Shown: positions 10,012 through 20,722 of the stretch, one piece after another
Numbering within the stretch: position 1 is the stretch's first letter
Layout of the letters: each line of letters opens with the position of its first letter
Source of the DNA: Jaminaea rosea
Lineage: Eukaryota; Basidiomycota; Exobasidiomycetes; Microstromatales
NCBI RefSeq assembly: GCF_003144245.1
Contig: NW_020289980.1
Span: 124,001 to 188,000, forward strand
DNA: 64,000 nt
Reading direction: 5' to 3'
Position numbers and translations under genes: made by a program
Notes under the pieces: generated by a model
What the model saw: the letters and a program-made list of their open reading frames with translations, nothing else
What the model was told of the DNA's origin: nothing
The model's database searches: none

Positions 10012-12201
10012 CTACCACCTCTGCAACCACTCCCTCGCTGCGCCCCAGACCAGGCCCACTCTCCCCCCACCCAGACGTCCAGCAACGATCCTCCAGCCAT
10101 GCACCTTCTCGTCCGCTCGCTGCAACCCTTCCACACCGTGGAGACCACCAGCAGCCTGAAGAAGCGACGAAGCCCCAGCGTCGAGGAGGGCGCTCCCTGC
10201 GCTGCTCATTGCAGCCATTGTGCCCTGGCCAGCTGGTGAGCCCGAAGCGAGCGGGTTGTAGGTGCAGGAGAACTCGAATCGGTTCGCGTGGAACTGCAGA
10301 GCAGCTCTATAGTGAAAGAGAATAGCCAGGACGATGCTGACGTGCCAGATCTGGTGCGCGTGGAGGAAGAGGTCGAACTTGCCCGGCCACCTGCTCTCTG
10401 GCCAGTTGGTGGCATAGAAGACCAGCCCAATGATGTAGCACGCCAAGCTGGGGAGAATCGGGCTGAGGAAACGCAACGTCTTGAGAAGGCCGTGCTCGTA
10501 CGTCGCGTGGGCGAATGGAAGGAGAGAGGTGAAGCACATTCCGAGGAAGACGACGATGCGCAATCCCTTGTTGGAACGCTCATTGAACCAGCTCGCCCAG
10601 GGAACTGCTGCTCCTATCAGCCCAACGACTAGCGTGGTGCAGGAGTATAGCATGGCGAGGTTGGGCTGGCAGTAGAACTCGTTGTAGATTGTGGTCCACA
10701 CGCTCGCCGCCACCAGCAATGCTACGCCCGAATAATCGACGCACGCGGCGCGTTCGAACCACTTGGCGTTGGAGCAGCCAGAGAAGACATGCCATACCAC
10801 CGAGGAGACGAGGCACTTCATGGCCGCAACGAGGTAGATGGTCTGCACCAGCCTGTCAGCCCAGGTCGTGTGCTCGTCCAATCCCTTTGAAGGCCAGAAG
10901 AGGGGGAGAACTATGAGGACGCCAAAGAGGTGCGAGTGGATGTTGACCGTCTCGTTATGCAATTGAAAGGTAGAGCGCAGCAGCGTACCCCAGTTTTCGA
11001 GGGGAATGAACCGATAGCCAGAAAGGATGTGCTCATTATTTCGCCAGAGATGGGGCAGGTCGGCGTAGTGGATGAGGCGCGACCCCTCGTTTGCGAGGCC
11101 GCATGCGCGCTTGTACATCGCATGCTCTGCTTCGAGAACAGTGGTGACCATCTCGCCTGCTTTGACTTTGGAGCGTTCAGAAGACTCCTTGATGGACGAC
11201 ATGATCGAATCCCAGCTGGGCAAGTGAGCTGCTGCAGAGGAGATGGAGGCGCGGCGACGTGTGGAAGCCGCCGCTGCTGATACGGAGGAGGGCCAGCGAG
11301 CTGCTGCAGCGCCGCTCTGCTCCCAGCAATCCCGAAGAGTCATGGTAGCGAGCAGCTCCTGTAGATCGTCGAATCTTCCTTGGACCTTTTGAAGGACGGT
11401 AGCCGCTACAAGTGGCATAGCCGGGCGTGGTAGATTCACACTGCGCGGGTCCACGGAGGGGAACGAGGCCGGAAAGCCTGGCATGCGTTGGCTCAATGCC
11501 GATGAGATGCGATCCCAGTCTGCTGCGAGGGACTGGGAGCGTGAGATGATTGCGGCTGAAGAGAGACTCAGCGTTGCGCTTGGAGAGGGGAGAGCGAGAG
11601 GCGCCGAGGGGAAAAGGAGGGTGAGACGGTGCAAATCGTCCTTAAGAGCTTCGAGTTGGGTGTAAAAGGGCGACAGGTAGGAGTCGGCCACCGATACTGA
11701 GGACGATGCAGAGGACGATGCCTCAGAGGAAGAGGAAGATTGGTCGCCGCGAGCGTCTCGCTGGAGTTTGCCTGCGATGGCTCTTGCCTGCTCCTCGAGG
11801 GCATTGAGGTAGGTGAGAAGTCGGCCACGCACTACCGCGACTGTCAGAGGCAAACTGAGAGAGAGGTCCAGCCATTCCAATGAGGCGGCGGCAGGGTGCT
11901 GAGGCTCAAGAGCCCTGCGTTTGCCCTTTGCATTTCCCGCGTCGCTCCACCGCATCAAGTCGTCATCGCTATCGATGTCGCTGACTGCCGTCGATGAAGA
12001 AGAGGAAGATGGTCCAGCTCCATCGTCTGACCAGTCGTTGAGTGTAGGAGATGGTGGTGTATGCGCGCGGGTGACGTGCGTGTAGAGCGAAGCAGGCTGC
12101 GATGCACGACGACGGTTGCGACTCGAGGGCCGCTGAGGAGGAGGGAGGGCAGTGCTGGTAGAAGCCGACGACGTGGCGGCCAAGTGAGCGTCGTCAATCA
12201 T
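10012..12201 (-). CDS. PAQR/hemolysin III family membrane protein, IZH3-like
   Basis: Single-exon gene of 729 residues. The C-terminal third carries the seven-helix PAQR core found in adiponectin receptors and yeast Izh proteins, linked to zinc and sterol homeostasis and ceramidase-type activity. Family motifs seen: LENWGTLLRSTFQLHNETVNIHSHL, interrupted here only for length (Glu, Asn and His positions present), SVVWHVFSGCS with a downstream Asp in CVDYSG, and the helix-7 HQIWHVSIVLA with two His. Together these give the three-His zinc site and the Ser/Asp pair. The N-terminal ~400 residues are Ser/Ala-rich, mostly disordered, with a helical middle; a large N-terminal extension is typical of the IZH3 subgroup. 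No transit or signal peptide. Ends in WLQRW. Confidence 0.87.
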   Translation of the reverse strand: MIDDAHLAATSSASTSTALPPPQRPSSRNRRRASQPASLYTHVTRAHTPPSPTLNDWSDDGAGPSSSSSSTAVSDIDSDDDLMRWSDAGNAKGKRRALEPQHPAAASLEWLDLSLSLPLTVAVVRGRLLTYLNALEEQARAIAGKLQRDARGDQSSSSSEASSSASSSVSVADSYLSPFYTQLEALKDDLHRLTLLFPSAPLALPSPSATLSLSSAAIISRSQSLAADWDRISSALSQRMPGFPASFPSVDPRSVNLPRPAMPLVAATVLQKVQGRFDDLQELLATMTLRDCWEQSGAAAARWPSSVSAAAASTRRRASISSAAAHLPSWDSIMSSIKESSERSKVKAGEMVTTVLEAEHAMYKRACGLANEGSRLIHYADLPHLWRNNEHILSGYRFIPLENWGTLLRSTFQLHNETVNIHSHLFGVLIVLPLFWPSKGLDEHTTWADRLVQTIYLVAAMKCLVSSVVWHVFSGCSNAKWFERAACVDYSGVALLVAASVWTTIYNEFYCQPNLAMLYSCTTLVVGLIGAAVPWASWFNERSNKGLRIVVFLGMCFTSLLPFAHATYEHGLLKTLRFLSPILPSLACYIIGLVFYATNWPESRWPGKFDLFLHAHQIWHVSIVLAILFHYRAALQFHANRFEFSCTYNPLASGSPAGQGTMAAMSSAGSALLDAGASSLLQAAGGLHGVEGLQRADEKVHGWRIVAGRLGGGRVGLVWGAAREWLQRW

Positions 12202-12995
12202 GATGATGAAAGAGTGTGAGGGTCAAATGAGCCAGGCTGAAAAGCCTAGATCGAGGAAGGAGATGTAAGTAGTCGTAGAGGCAAGTTGGTCAGGTGGGAT
12301 TGTGGAAAGTGGTGGTCAGGATGTCTCGAACGATGACGGCGATGTCAAGTCCACAGTCGAGTCGAGATGGAGTTGAAAGTGTGGCGGCGGAGACCAAATC
12401 GAGGCGGCGGCGGCAAAACCTCTCGCCCAGCAGCGGAGGGCAGCTCGCAGAGGGGCTAGAGCCAAAGCCAGGGCGAGAGCCGCGGGGCGGAGAGGCAGGC
12501 ACGACGAGAGGAGAGGAGCCCGAGAATGGGCAACCAGCCGTGTGGGGGAGGGAATGGCCCAGCCATAACTGAGACAGACGAGCCAAAGGGATGTTGGACT
12601 CGAGGGGAGCGCAACACCTTCTGCTTCGCTTTCATTCAAGACAGGCGGCTACGTTGGAAGGTTGATGAGGGATTGCCCTCGAGCAGGGACGTCGATGGTC
12701 CTGAGGGGCTGATCGGCGGGCTTCTTTGAAAAGGCACGGGAGCAGAGGCAACGCATGGAAGCGGCGTCACGAAGCTATCGCCGAGAGAGCCGACTCGCCT
12801 CGATCGCCTGCGCACTATAGGCGCACGGATGTCTCCTTGCTCTCCATAACCAGCCTAGCTAGCCTTGGCTTGCCTTGCCTTGCCAGCTCAGCCAGCTCGG
12901 CCAGCTTGTGGTGATCCAATCCTACCTTCCTTTCCTCACCTCGCGTCACATCAATTCCCATCCAATCCATCTCTTCGACCACGATATTATCCATC
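12202..12995. promoter_or_regulatory. Divergent intergenic region, PAQR / TAP-like peptidase
   Basis: A 794-bp region between two divergently transcribed starts. It includes a direct short-repeat stretch of GCCAGCTC/GCTAGCC units near 12850-12910 and a CT-rich leader before the peptidase ATG. No TATA box, RNA gene or credible open frame was found. Regulatory role is inferred from position only. Confidence 0.4.
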
Positions 12996-15072
12996 ATGCA
13001 AGAGTCTCTCGATGAGAAGGCGCAGGCGCAGGCGCCGCCGCCACCTTATCGCGGAGACGGACGAGATAGCCGCGAGTACGGCCTCGAGTACGATGATGGA
13101 CAGGACCTGCCAATGCCTGCTACCGCGGCTGATCGTGCTGCCTCGCGACGATGGATGCTGCAGATGCTCCTCGTGGGCGTCACCGTCTACTACATCGTTA
13201 TGGCTTACGGGCGTGCAGCCATGTCCATCTCTTGGACTCGGGGAGGAGGCTGTGGACATCACCATCGCTTCGCACCACTGCCAGAGGATGGCCAGGTAGA
13301 CATGGTGAGCGACGCAGATGGACGCCCTCTCAAAAGCTCTTGCTAATCTCTGATGTGACCTATGCCGTCAGTCCCGCGCCCCCATCGGCAAGTTCATCGA
13401 GCACAAGTGCTGGTCCGACCTCAATCTTTCATCCACATTCAGCTGCTATCGTATGGCCGCCCCTCTAGACTACACCAACACATCCGACGACCGTCGCGCC
13501 AGCATCGCTCTCGTCAAGTACCCCGCCGGCGGAGGTAACACACCTCGCTCAGACGTTCTCGGCTCCATCTTCTTCAATCCTGGCGGGCCAGGCGGCAGCG
13601 GTATCGGCTTCCTGACGGCCAAGAGTCCCTCACGCGGAGGCCTCACCGCTGCATACTTTGACCAGATCTTCGAAGGCCGATACGACCTGCTCAGCTTTGA
13701 CCCTCGAGCTGTGGGACGAACCACGCCCAAAGCCAACTGCTTCCTCGATGATGATGAGGGAGCCTACGCCAACGAGATCTTCTTTGAAGGCTCGGGGCTA
13801 CCGCACTCTTCGGACCACGCCATTGTCAAGAGTATTGCGCATGACAACCTGATCTCGGGCGTCTGCAAGGAGAACAAGGGGGAGGAGCTCACCCACGTCT
13901 CGACGGCGTCGGTCGTCAACGATATGAGTCTGATGCGCAAGGCCGTGGGAGACAAGCACCTCAACTACGCCGGTTTCTCCTACGGCACCGTGCTGGGTAG
14001 CTATTTCGCCGATATACTTCCCGAGGAGGTGGGCAAATTCTGGCTTGATGGCGTCGTTAATGTCCCCAACTACCAACAAGGCCTTTGGGACGATAACGTC
14101 GTGGATTTTGAGGACGTGCTGTCCGGCTTCTTCACGACTTGCGCAGATGCGGGCGTCGAGCACTGCCCACTCGCCACCCTCCTCAATGATGATGAGAAGC
14201 AGCGAGGCGATAAGGGTGCTGAGATTCTCCGCGATCAGACATTCGACCTTCTCGAGTCACTCAGGGACCAGCCCATTGCGGTCCTCAACGCGTCTCTGCC
14301 TCAAATGAGCACGTACATCGGCCTCAAAGCAGCCATCTTCTCGACCATGTACGCCCCCTCGAAATGGGCCAACTTCACCAAGCTCCTCGTCGAAGCCCAC
14401 AAAGGCAACCATGTCCCTCTTGTTGAGGCTTCGGGTATCACACGCCTCCCACACAAGCCGGCTACCGACGGAGCGAATGACCAGGCCCAGTTCTCCATCA
14501 TGTGCGGTGAAGCCCTGCAGTACGACGAAGATTGGGATGAGGGGGACTACAAGAAGTTCCTCGACAAGCTGGAGAAGATCAGCCCCTTCGGCGGAGAGCT
14601 CTGGGTGAGGGACGGAGCTATCTGCCAGAGTGCTTGGAAAATCCGCGCCAAGGACACCTGGCGTGGCTCATTCAATTCGACGCCTGCCAATCCGATCCTC
14701 TTTGGGTCAAACGACTATGACCCCGTCACCCCGCTGCGTGCGGCGAGGAAGATGCGCGACTCCTTCCGCAGCAACAACAAGCTGTTCCGCATTGAGAAGG
14801 GATACGGGCACTGCACTATTGCTGCGCCCTCGAAGTGTGGGAGCAAGACGGTTGGCGATTGGTTCGTGCGCGGGGTGCTTCCCGAAGAGAAGGAAAAGGT
14901 CTGCCAGCTCGACGTGCCGCCTTACTTCCCGCAGCCCACGGCGGACGAGGAGACGATGTCTACGCTGTCGATGGAAGAGAGGAGGCAGGTTGAGGCTGCA
15001 GAGGCGATGCAGACCGTAGGCGAGATCATGGCAGAGTGGCGTCAAACGAACGGACGACGCTTCAAGTTCTGA
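12996..15072 (+). CDS. Membrane-anchored TAP-like peptidase (alpha/beta hydrolase, S33-type)
   Basis: Two exons, 12996-13304 and 13372-15072, joined in phase 0, give 669 residues. A cytosolic Pro/Asp-rich N terminus is followed by one membrane helix (about 54-72, WMLQMLLVGVTVYYIVMAY), so it is probably a type II protein with the enzyme outside or in a secretory lumen. The hydrolase domain has the oxyanion loop NPGGPGGSG and the nucleophile elbow GFSYG (Ser306). The C-terminal TAP-like region supplies Asp553 (NDYDPVTP) and His583 (GYGHCT), a complete triad. Relatives are fungal tripeptidyl-aminopeptidase-like proteins and prolyl-type aminopeptidases; substrate is not predictable. The start is the Met of the membrane-anchor exon. 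Confidence 0.87.
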
Positions 15073-15173
15073 GAACAGGAGGATCATTACGATAAGGACT
15101 TTTTGTGCTTTCTCTCCTCTCCTTATGCTATTTATCGATCAATGACGTTACGACTGTTTCCTCTCGCGCTCGT

Positions 15174-16121
15174 TCAGTGTGCAAATGGATTGGCCACAGC
15201 CTTGACCTCCTCCCACAATTGCTCAAACGCGCTCTGCAAGACCTCGTCCAATTTCCCCTTCTCGATGGCCAGCAAGCTTTGCTCGAGCTGCTCATTCGAC
15301 GAGGCACCAAGGATGACTGCATCCTCCTCACGCAGCGCCGAGTGGTGCGCGATCCACCTGATCGACGCCTCGTGCAGAGGCACGCCTGCACTGTTGCAAG
15401 CCTCAGTGAGCTTCTCCAGCGCAGTCAACATCTCCTCCTTCAGGTACAAGCTCTCGAAGATAGGCATCGCCTCGTACCTAGTCCCCTTCTTTGGCTTCTT
15501 CAGCTCCTCAATAGGCTTCGCCAAAGCCCCACCCGCCAGCGGGCCCCAAGCGTAGAAAGCGATGTCGTGCTTGCGCAGCGTGGGGAAAAGCTCAGCCTCG
15601 ACTCTGCGGTGCAGCGCATTGTACCCTCCTTGGTAGACGGAGGGCTTTGGCCCGCCCATGTCAGCGCAGAGGGAGCAGATTTGCTCGACAATGTCCGGCG
15701 AGAGATTGGACACGCCGAACTGTTCGATCTTGCCCTCTTTGTAGAGCTGAGTGATGGCGCGACATTGCTCCTCAAGAGGCGTCTCTTTGTCTGGGCCGTG
15801 GATATAGTAGAGGGGTATCTTCTCCAGGCCCAGCGCCTTCAAGGAGAGATTGCAATTCTCAATCACCTTCTCGTATCGGAGAGACCCCGCAGAGAAGGCT
15901 GGCGCTTTGCTCGCGATGCGGAATTCGCCCTTCTGATCGGGAGGGAGCGAGCCAAAGAGCTCTTCTGACTTGCCGCCAGCGTAAACGCGGGCCGTGTCGA
16001 GGTCGGTGACGCCGTGCTTCGTGCAGAGGGCGAGGAACGAGGAGAGCTGTGCGGTAGTGCCGAGCGAAGCAGAGCCACCGGAAACGCTACTGCCCATGAG
16101 GCCTACGACGAGCTTGACCAT
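15174..16121 (-). CDS. Aldo-keto reductase, AKR7/aflatoxin-aldehyde-reductase-like
   Basis: Intronless, 315 residues, the normal length of an NADPH-dependent (beta/alpha)8-barrel reductase. The tetrad is complete: Asp42 and Tyr47 (TDLDTARVYAGG), Lys72 (IASKAP) and His108 (YYIHGPD). Family blocks GVSNLSPDIVEQI, QGGYNALHRRVE and YAWGPLAGGALA resemble fungal AKR13/AKR7-type enzymes of the pyridoxal/aflatoxin aldehyde group. The start at 16121 (MVKLVVGLMGSS) gives the standard N-terminal strand; an in-frame Met 35 codons upstream would add a segment that no family member has. Substrate unknown. The 3' end is convergent with the TAP-like gene at 101 bp. Confidence 0.9.
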   Translation of the reverse strand: MVKLVVGLMGSSVSGGSASLGTTAQLSSFLALCTKHGVTDLDTARVYAGGKSEELFGSLPPDQKGEFRIASKAPAFSAGSLRYEKVIENCNLSLKALGLEKIPLYYIHGPDKETPLEEQCRAITQLYKEGKIEQFGVSNLSPDIVEQICSLCADMGGPKPSVYQGGYNALHRRVEAELFPTLRKHDIAFYAWGPLAGGALAKPIEELKKPKKGTRYEAMPIFESLYLKEEMLTALEKLTEACNSAGVPLHEASIRWIAHHSALREEDAVILGASSNEQLEQSLLAIEKGKLDEVLQSAFEQLWEEVKAVANPFAH

Positions 16122-16968
16122 GATTGCGATGATGAGACGAGAGTAGGGGGCGAGGAAAGTTTCAATGGCCGCCTCTTCAGCGGGGTAACAGAGCTCGCAG
16201 CGCCCGTGCGCGACTACCGGGACCAAGGCGTAAGATGACGGGTCGATCTTGAGGCGACAGCGGGCGTCGCCCGTCGTTGATAGGCAAGCAAGCTAGCAGG
16301 CAAAGCATTACGGTCACAGTTCTGCATTGCGAGCTATCAGCGACTAAACAATCGCCGTCCGACACGCTCAAGCTTTGCTTGTTTCGCGGCAAGAGCGGCC
16401 AAGCGAAGAAGCGATAGGCGTATCTATCGCTTCGATCGATCGTGGGTCCTACAGTACGGCGAACGTGGGAGTCGATTGCCACTTCAAATGTGGATTGAGT
16501 CGACCCATCGAAGCACGATCGGGCTACCCGAACGGCGGTTTCTGCGAATGCGGATCGGCGTAGCGAGGAACACGTTGTCTTCCGCGAGAGGCGAGGCTAG
16601 GCCATCATCACTTCCCGCTGCTACATAAATAGAGTTGACGAATCAAGCTCTGAGACACGCGTCTGTTCGAGAGCAGTCGTCGAATCAATTGCTCAATCAA
16701 GAAAGGCGGGACAGCAGGAGAAAAGATGAGTGGGTGCAAGGGCGGCGGCAGGGAGATGTTTGGTCGCCGGGTCAACATGAGCGGCAGGGATCTGTCAAAC
16801 AACTCCGCCACTCAAAATGCGTACGACATGCCACGATGGACAAGCCACTGCCGGGGGACGACGAAGGGGGGGCAGGGGGAGCTAGCGCTGGGTGGCAAAA
16901 GATGGAAGCCTTCATAAGATCAAGATCTCAAAGGATCTGCTAATCGTTCATCGCACATCGCGTCTACC
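16122..16968. promoter_or_regulatory. Divergent intergenic region, AKR / GH128
   Basis: An 847-bp region between two divergent starts. A TATA-like ACATAAATAG sits near 16622-16632, facing the GH128 gene but about 340 bp from its ATG. A palindromic GATCGATCG patch occurs near 16433-16441. No coding feature was supported. Confidence 0.35.
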
Positions 16969-18672
16969 ATGCTCGTTCTTCACCAGGTGGCGCTCACGGC
17001 CCTCTGCTTTGCTAGCGCTGTTTTTGCTGCGGGGGGAAAGCGCGGTCTGGCCTACAACAACGCGAGCCTGACGCTCCCCTTCAAGGGATCCTCGCACATC
17101 TCATGGGCCTACGATTGGTACCAAGCTTATACCACGCCCTATAACACCGACCTCGAGTATGTACCCATGCTCTGGAGCGATGCCGCGGACCTAAGGGCGA
17201 GCTGGGCCAGCAACGTCGCCCGTATGCAAGCCGCGGGCTCCAAACACCTCCTCGCCTTCAACGAGCCTGATCTGTGTGCATTTGGGGCAGGGTCGAGTTG
17301 CATGGAAATGAACGCCTCTGTCGCTGCGTATCAGAAGTACATCCAGCCCTACGCGGGGAAGATGCTGCTGGGCTCGCCCGCCGTGACCAACGCTGGAGCA
17401 CCAGGAGGCTTGACTTGGCTGAGCCAATTCATGGGCAACTGTACAGGCTGTCAGATCGATTTCCTTTCACTCCACTGGTATTCCAACAAGTACGCAGGTC
17501 TCAACTACCTCAAATCCCACATAAACGAAGCCCGCAAGGTCGCAAACGGCCGGCCCATCTGGCTGACCGAGTTTGGGCTCACAGACGACTACACGACGGA
17601 GGAGCTCAAGAGCTTCCTATCGAGCGCCATGACTTGGATGGATTCGCAGCCTGACATCGAGGGGTATTCGTACTTCTTTGACGCTGTGGGTACAAACTGG
17701 CTCATCGGACCTGACTATCAGCTCAATGACATCGGGAAGCTTTACGCTGGAATGGATGGAGCGTCGGCAGCAACGTCGAGCTCCACGTCGATGACGAGCT
17801 CGACAGCTGCTTCGACGACGACGAAGGCTACGTCTACGTCGTCTCCTGCATCGGCGAAGACGACCGCTAGCACTTCATCCTCGGTGCCTGCTTCCTCAAA
17901 GACCAGCACGAGCTCCTCTGCCGTGGCTTCCAGCAAGACTTCCACGGCGTCTACTGCCAAGACTACCACCAGCGTCGTGGCATCTTCACCCACAACCACC
18001 AGCAGGGCATCTTCTGCGGTGCCGACCACCTCTAACAAGGCATCTACACTCACGACCTCTCGCGCTTCAACGACGACGTCTCAGGCGAACGTAGTCGTAA
18101 GCATGTCTTCATCGTCATCCGCCTCCGCAATCCCGACTGGTCTGCCGGTCAACATCCTCTCGGCCGTCTACGTAACTCAGTCCGTCACCGCCAAATCGAA
18201 ATCCCTCTGGCAGCACGGCAGCACCATCTTGTTCCAATCAGGCGGCAACCTGTGGAAGAAGCTGGGTCTCTCCTCCAATCCTTGGCCTGATCACACCAAT
18301 ACGCTCAACGTCTACTACTCGCGAGGCAACAAGCAGCGCGTGGCCACCTACAAGGACTCGTCACCGGACTGCAACCTGAGTACCGATACTTGCGGGAGTA
18401 CCATCGTGACGGCGCCAGTCACCAAGCCGGCCAAGTCGCCTATTACGCTCGTTGCCGTCGTCTGGGGTGACCGAGTACTCACCACGGCCACGCTCTGGTC
18501 GAGGCTGTACAAAGCTGCACAGAGTGGCTCTTCCTTCCAGGCCACTAATTCCTTCTTTGGCGCGACTCCCATGCCTGGCCAAGGCAAGACTGCCGTGATT
18601 TGGTATCGCAACTCGCGCAACGACCTCAAAGTCTTGACAGCCAAGCAGAATGCGACTGTGCGCTTCTCGTAA
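16969..18672 (+). CDS. Secreted GH128-type beta-1,3-glucanase with Ser/Thr linker and unknown C-terminal domain
   Basis: Intronless, 567 residues. A signal peptide (1-20, ...ASAVFA) precedes an Asl1/GH128 catalytic domain (about 24-262). Its two carboxylates are probably Glu99 (LLAFNEPDLC) and Glu201 (WLTEFGL), with the family block DFLSLHWYSNK between. Such enzymes cut or bind beta-1,3-glucan in cell walls. A Ser/Thr/Ala linker (about 264-390), surely O-glycosylated, leads to a C-terminal domain (about 393-567) that I do not recognise; it is rich in Trp/Tyr and Ser/Thr and has a Cys pair (DCNLSTDTC). No GPI signal. The domain could be a carbohydrate-binding module, but that is inference. Confidence 0.85.
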   Translation: MLVLHQVALTALCFASAVFAAGGKRGLAYNNASLTLPFKGSSHISWAYDWYQAYTTPYNTDLEYVPMLWSDAADLRASWASNVARMQAAGSKHLLAFNEPDLCAFGAGSSCMEMNASVAAYQKYIQPYAGKMLLGSPAVTNAGAPGGLTWLSQFMGNCTGCQIDFLSLHWYSNKYAGLNYLKSHINEARKVANGRPIWLTEFGLTDDYTTEELKSFLSSAMTWMDSQPDIEGYSYFFDAVGTNWLIGPDYQLNDIGKLYAGMDGASAATSSSTSMTSSTAASTTTKATSTSSPASAKTTASTSSSVPASSKTSTSSSAVASSKTSTASTAKTTTSVVASSPTTTSRASSAVPTTSNKASTLTTSRASTTTSQANVVVSMSSSSSASAIPTGLPVNILSAVYVTQSVTAKSKSLWQHGSTILFQSGGNLWKKLGLSSNPWPDHTNTLNVYYSRGNKQRVATYKDSSPDCNLSTDTCGSTIVTAPVTKPAKSPITLVAVVWGDRVLTTATLWSRLYKAAQSGSSFQATNSFFGATPMPGQGKTAVIWYRNSRNDLKVLTAKQNATVRFS

Positions 18673-19005
18673 TGGCGACTTGTCGTCGCCGATCTCCTGT
18701 ACATTCGCATCTCTATCTTCTGATACCTCTTGAATACCATCGTGTCTGTCACCGATACTCCCGAATCCGAAAGCGCGTCTCGGGTCGGAGATCCAAATAC
18801 GATTGCATCGGCACATCGGCAGCCCCGTTCTTGCCGGCGGGCGGCGAGCGTGCCGCTGACGATCTCGAGGAAATGACGGCCCTTTCCTTGCTTTTTGTTG
18901 ACCTCCTCCCCACCTCCTTGGATCTCCGTATGTCCGGCTCACGATAGCAGTGCCCACATTCAGGGGCTTTACGTACCCTTTCTTCCTCTCGCACCCATCG
19001 ATACC
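18673..19005. other. Intergenic GH128-MFS, nothing recognised
   Basis: A 333-bp tandem-gene spacer with the GH128 3' end and the upstream region of the MFS gene. No RNA gene, TATA box or coding segment was supported. Confidence 0.35.
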
Positions 19006-20604
19006 ATGTCGGAGACGGAGTCAATTACCGCCCGCAGCCTCACACTCCAAGAGCCGCCACTCAGTCGTGATCAAGACGCCTTGCAAGGAGGAGAGAAAGT
19101 TGATAATGTCTCCCGTCATCCGCCTTCTGACCAAGGCCACCCCGCTGGCAAGCCATCTTTTGCCCAACTTGTCGGCTCGCGTCCCTCACGCCAACATGAT
19201 CCTGCCTTCCTCGTTGCCTTTGGCAAGGGCGAGGATGATTGCCTTGACCCCAAGGAGTGGCCCCTCTCCAAGCGCTGTCGCGTTACTCTAGTCTTAGCGG
19301 CCATCGCCTTTGTAGCCTCGCTAGGGTCGAGCATCACATCCCCAGCACAAGAAGCCATGGCTCAGGACTTTGGTACATCGACGCAGATCATGATCTTCAC
19401 CAGCTCCCTTTATGTGGCGGGCTTTGCGTTTGGACCGAGCATGTGGGCGCCAATCTCTGAGCTGCTGGGTAGAAGGATCAGCTTGGCGCCGCCACTTTTC
19501 TGCTTGGGATTGTTCAGCATCGGCTTCGCCACCAGCCGCAATGTCGCCTCCCTCTTCATCTGCCGTTTCTTCAGCGGCTTCTTTGGAGCAGCGCCCGTAT
19601 CCAATGTCGTTGCTGCCCTCGGTGACATATATAAGCCAAAGCCACGAGGAGTAGCCGTCTCCCTATACTCGATCGCAGTCGTCGGTGGTCCCCTTCTCGG
19701 ACCGCTCATCGGCGCTGCTCTCACCGAGTACACCTGGCGCTGGACAGGCTACCTCCTCGCCATCCTGTCCTTCGTTGCAAGCGGCCTCACCGTCGTTGCC
19801 CTTCCTGAGGTCTATGGCCCGGTCCTTCTGCATCGCCACGCCACGAAGCTGCGCAAGACCACAGGAGAGGAGCGTTGGTGGCACCCACACGAGGACATTC
19901 GCATCGACTTCAAGTCGATTGTGACCAAGCACCTAGCTCGGCCGCTCCTCATGCTGACCACGGAGCCCATGGTCACCTGCCTTTGCCTCTACGCATCATT
20001 CGTATACAGTCTCGTCTACATGGCTCTGCAGCTCGTCGCCCTCGTCTTTGCCCGCAACTACATGTACGGCAGCGTCGTGTCCACTCTGCCCTTCCTCGGC
20101 ATGTTCGTAGGCGTCGTCGCTGTTGGACTGCCGCTCACCCTGGCTAACCAGCCATATTACTTCAAGATGGTGGATATGAATGGGGGCAAGCCGGTGCCTG
20201 AGGCTCGACTTCCGCCCGTACTCGGAGGTGGCGTCCTCGTGACGGCTGGACTGTTCATCTTTGCCTGGACGGGAAGGGGCGACCAGCCATGGATTGCGCC
20301 TACAATCGGTCTCTCGCTGCTCGGCGGCGGGTTCAACTCGGTATTCCAGAATTGTCTGAACTACCTCGTCGACACTTACGGAATCTACGCCGCGAGCGCT
20401 TCATCAGCAAATACGATCCTCCGCTCAATTCTAGCAGCCTGTCTGCCCTTTGCCATCGAGCCCATGTTCGACCATCTGGGCAGCGCCAAAGCCACCAGCA
20501 TCCTAGGAGCATTTGCGGGCGCCTTCATTCCATTGCCGATCATCTTCATCAAGCTTGGACCAGAACTCAGACGTAGAAGTCGCATGACGCCCAAGGAGAC
20601 GTAA
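19006..20604 (+). CDS. MFS transporter, DHA1 (polyamine/drug:H+ antiporter) type
   Basis: Intronless, 532 residues, twelve predicted membrane helices with a cytosolic N terminus (about 1-85) and a middle loop between helices 6 and 7 (about 270-315). The conserved DPKEWPLSKR segment before helix 1 and the GRR motif in loop 2-3 (ISELLGRRIS) are typical of fungal DHA1 exporters such as the Flr1/Tpo group. The RFFSGFFGAAPVSNVVAALGD stretch of helices 4-5, with its Gly pattern, also fits. The start (MSETES) was taken as the first ATG followed by a normal cytosolic lead; upstream in-frame sequence is Pro-rich and unlike the family. Substrate cannot be told. Confidence 0.85.
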   Translation: MSETESITARSLTLQEPPLSRDQDALQGGEKVDNVSRHPPSDQGHPAGKPSFAQLVGSRPSRQHDPAFLVAFGKGEDDCLDPKEWPLSKRCRVTLVLAAIAFVASLGSSITSPAQEAMAQDFGTSTQIMIFTSSLYVAGFAFGPSMWAPISELLGRRISLAPPLFCLGLFSIGFATSRNVASLFICRFFSGFFGAAPVSNVVAALGDIYKPKPRGVAVSLYSIAVVGGPLLGPLIGAALTEYTWRWTGYLLAILSFVASGLTVVALPEVYGPVLLHRHATKLRKTTGEERWWHPHEDIRIDFKSIVTKHLARPLLMLTTEPMVTCLCLYASFVYSLVYMALQLVALVFARNYMYGSVVSTLPFLGMFVGVVAVGLPLTLANQPYYFKMVDMNGGKPVPEARLPPVLGGGVLVTAGLFIFAWTGRGDQPWIAPTIGLSLLGGGFNSVFQNCLNYLVDTYGIYAASASSANTILRSILAACLPFAIEPMFDHLGSAKATSILGAFAGAFIPLPIIFIKLGPELRRRSRMTPKET

Positions 20605-20722
20605 CGTACATAGCATGACGAAGGGGTAATACCCTTCTAGTACACGTAGCTGTTGATAATGGTATCGCTAATTCAAGTACATTACACCGGAGATTCTTCT
20701 GTTTGAGTGGCTCGTGCCGCTC

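Noticed and set aside
15105-15968. 287-residue plus-strand frame over the aldo-keto reductase
   Set aside because: Antisense shadow of the AKR gene, whose catalytic tetrad is intact on the minus strand.
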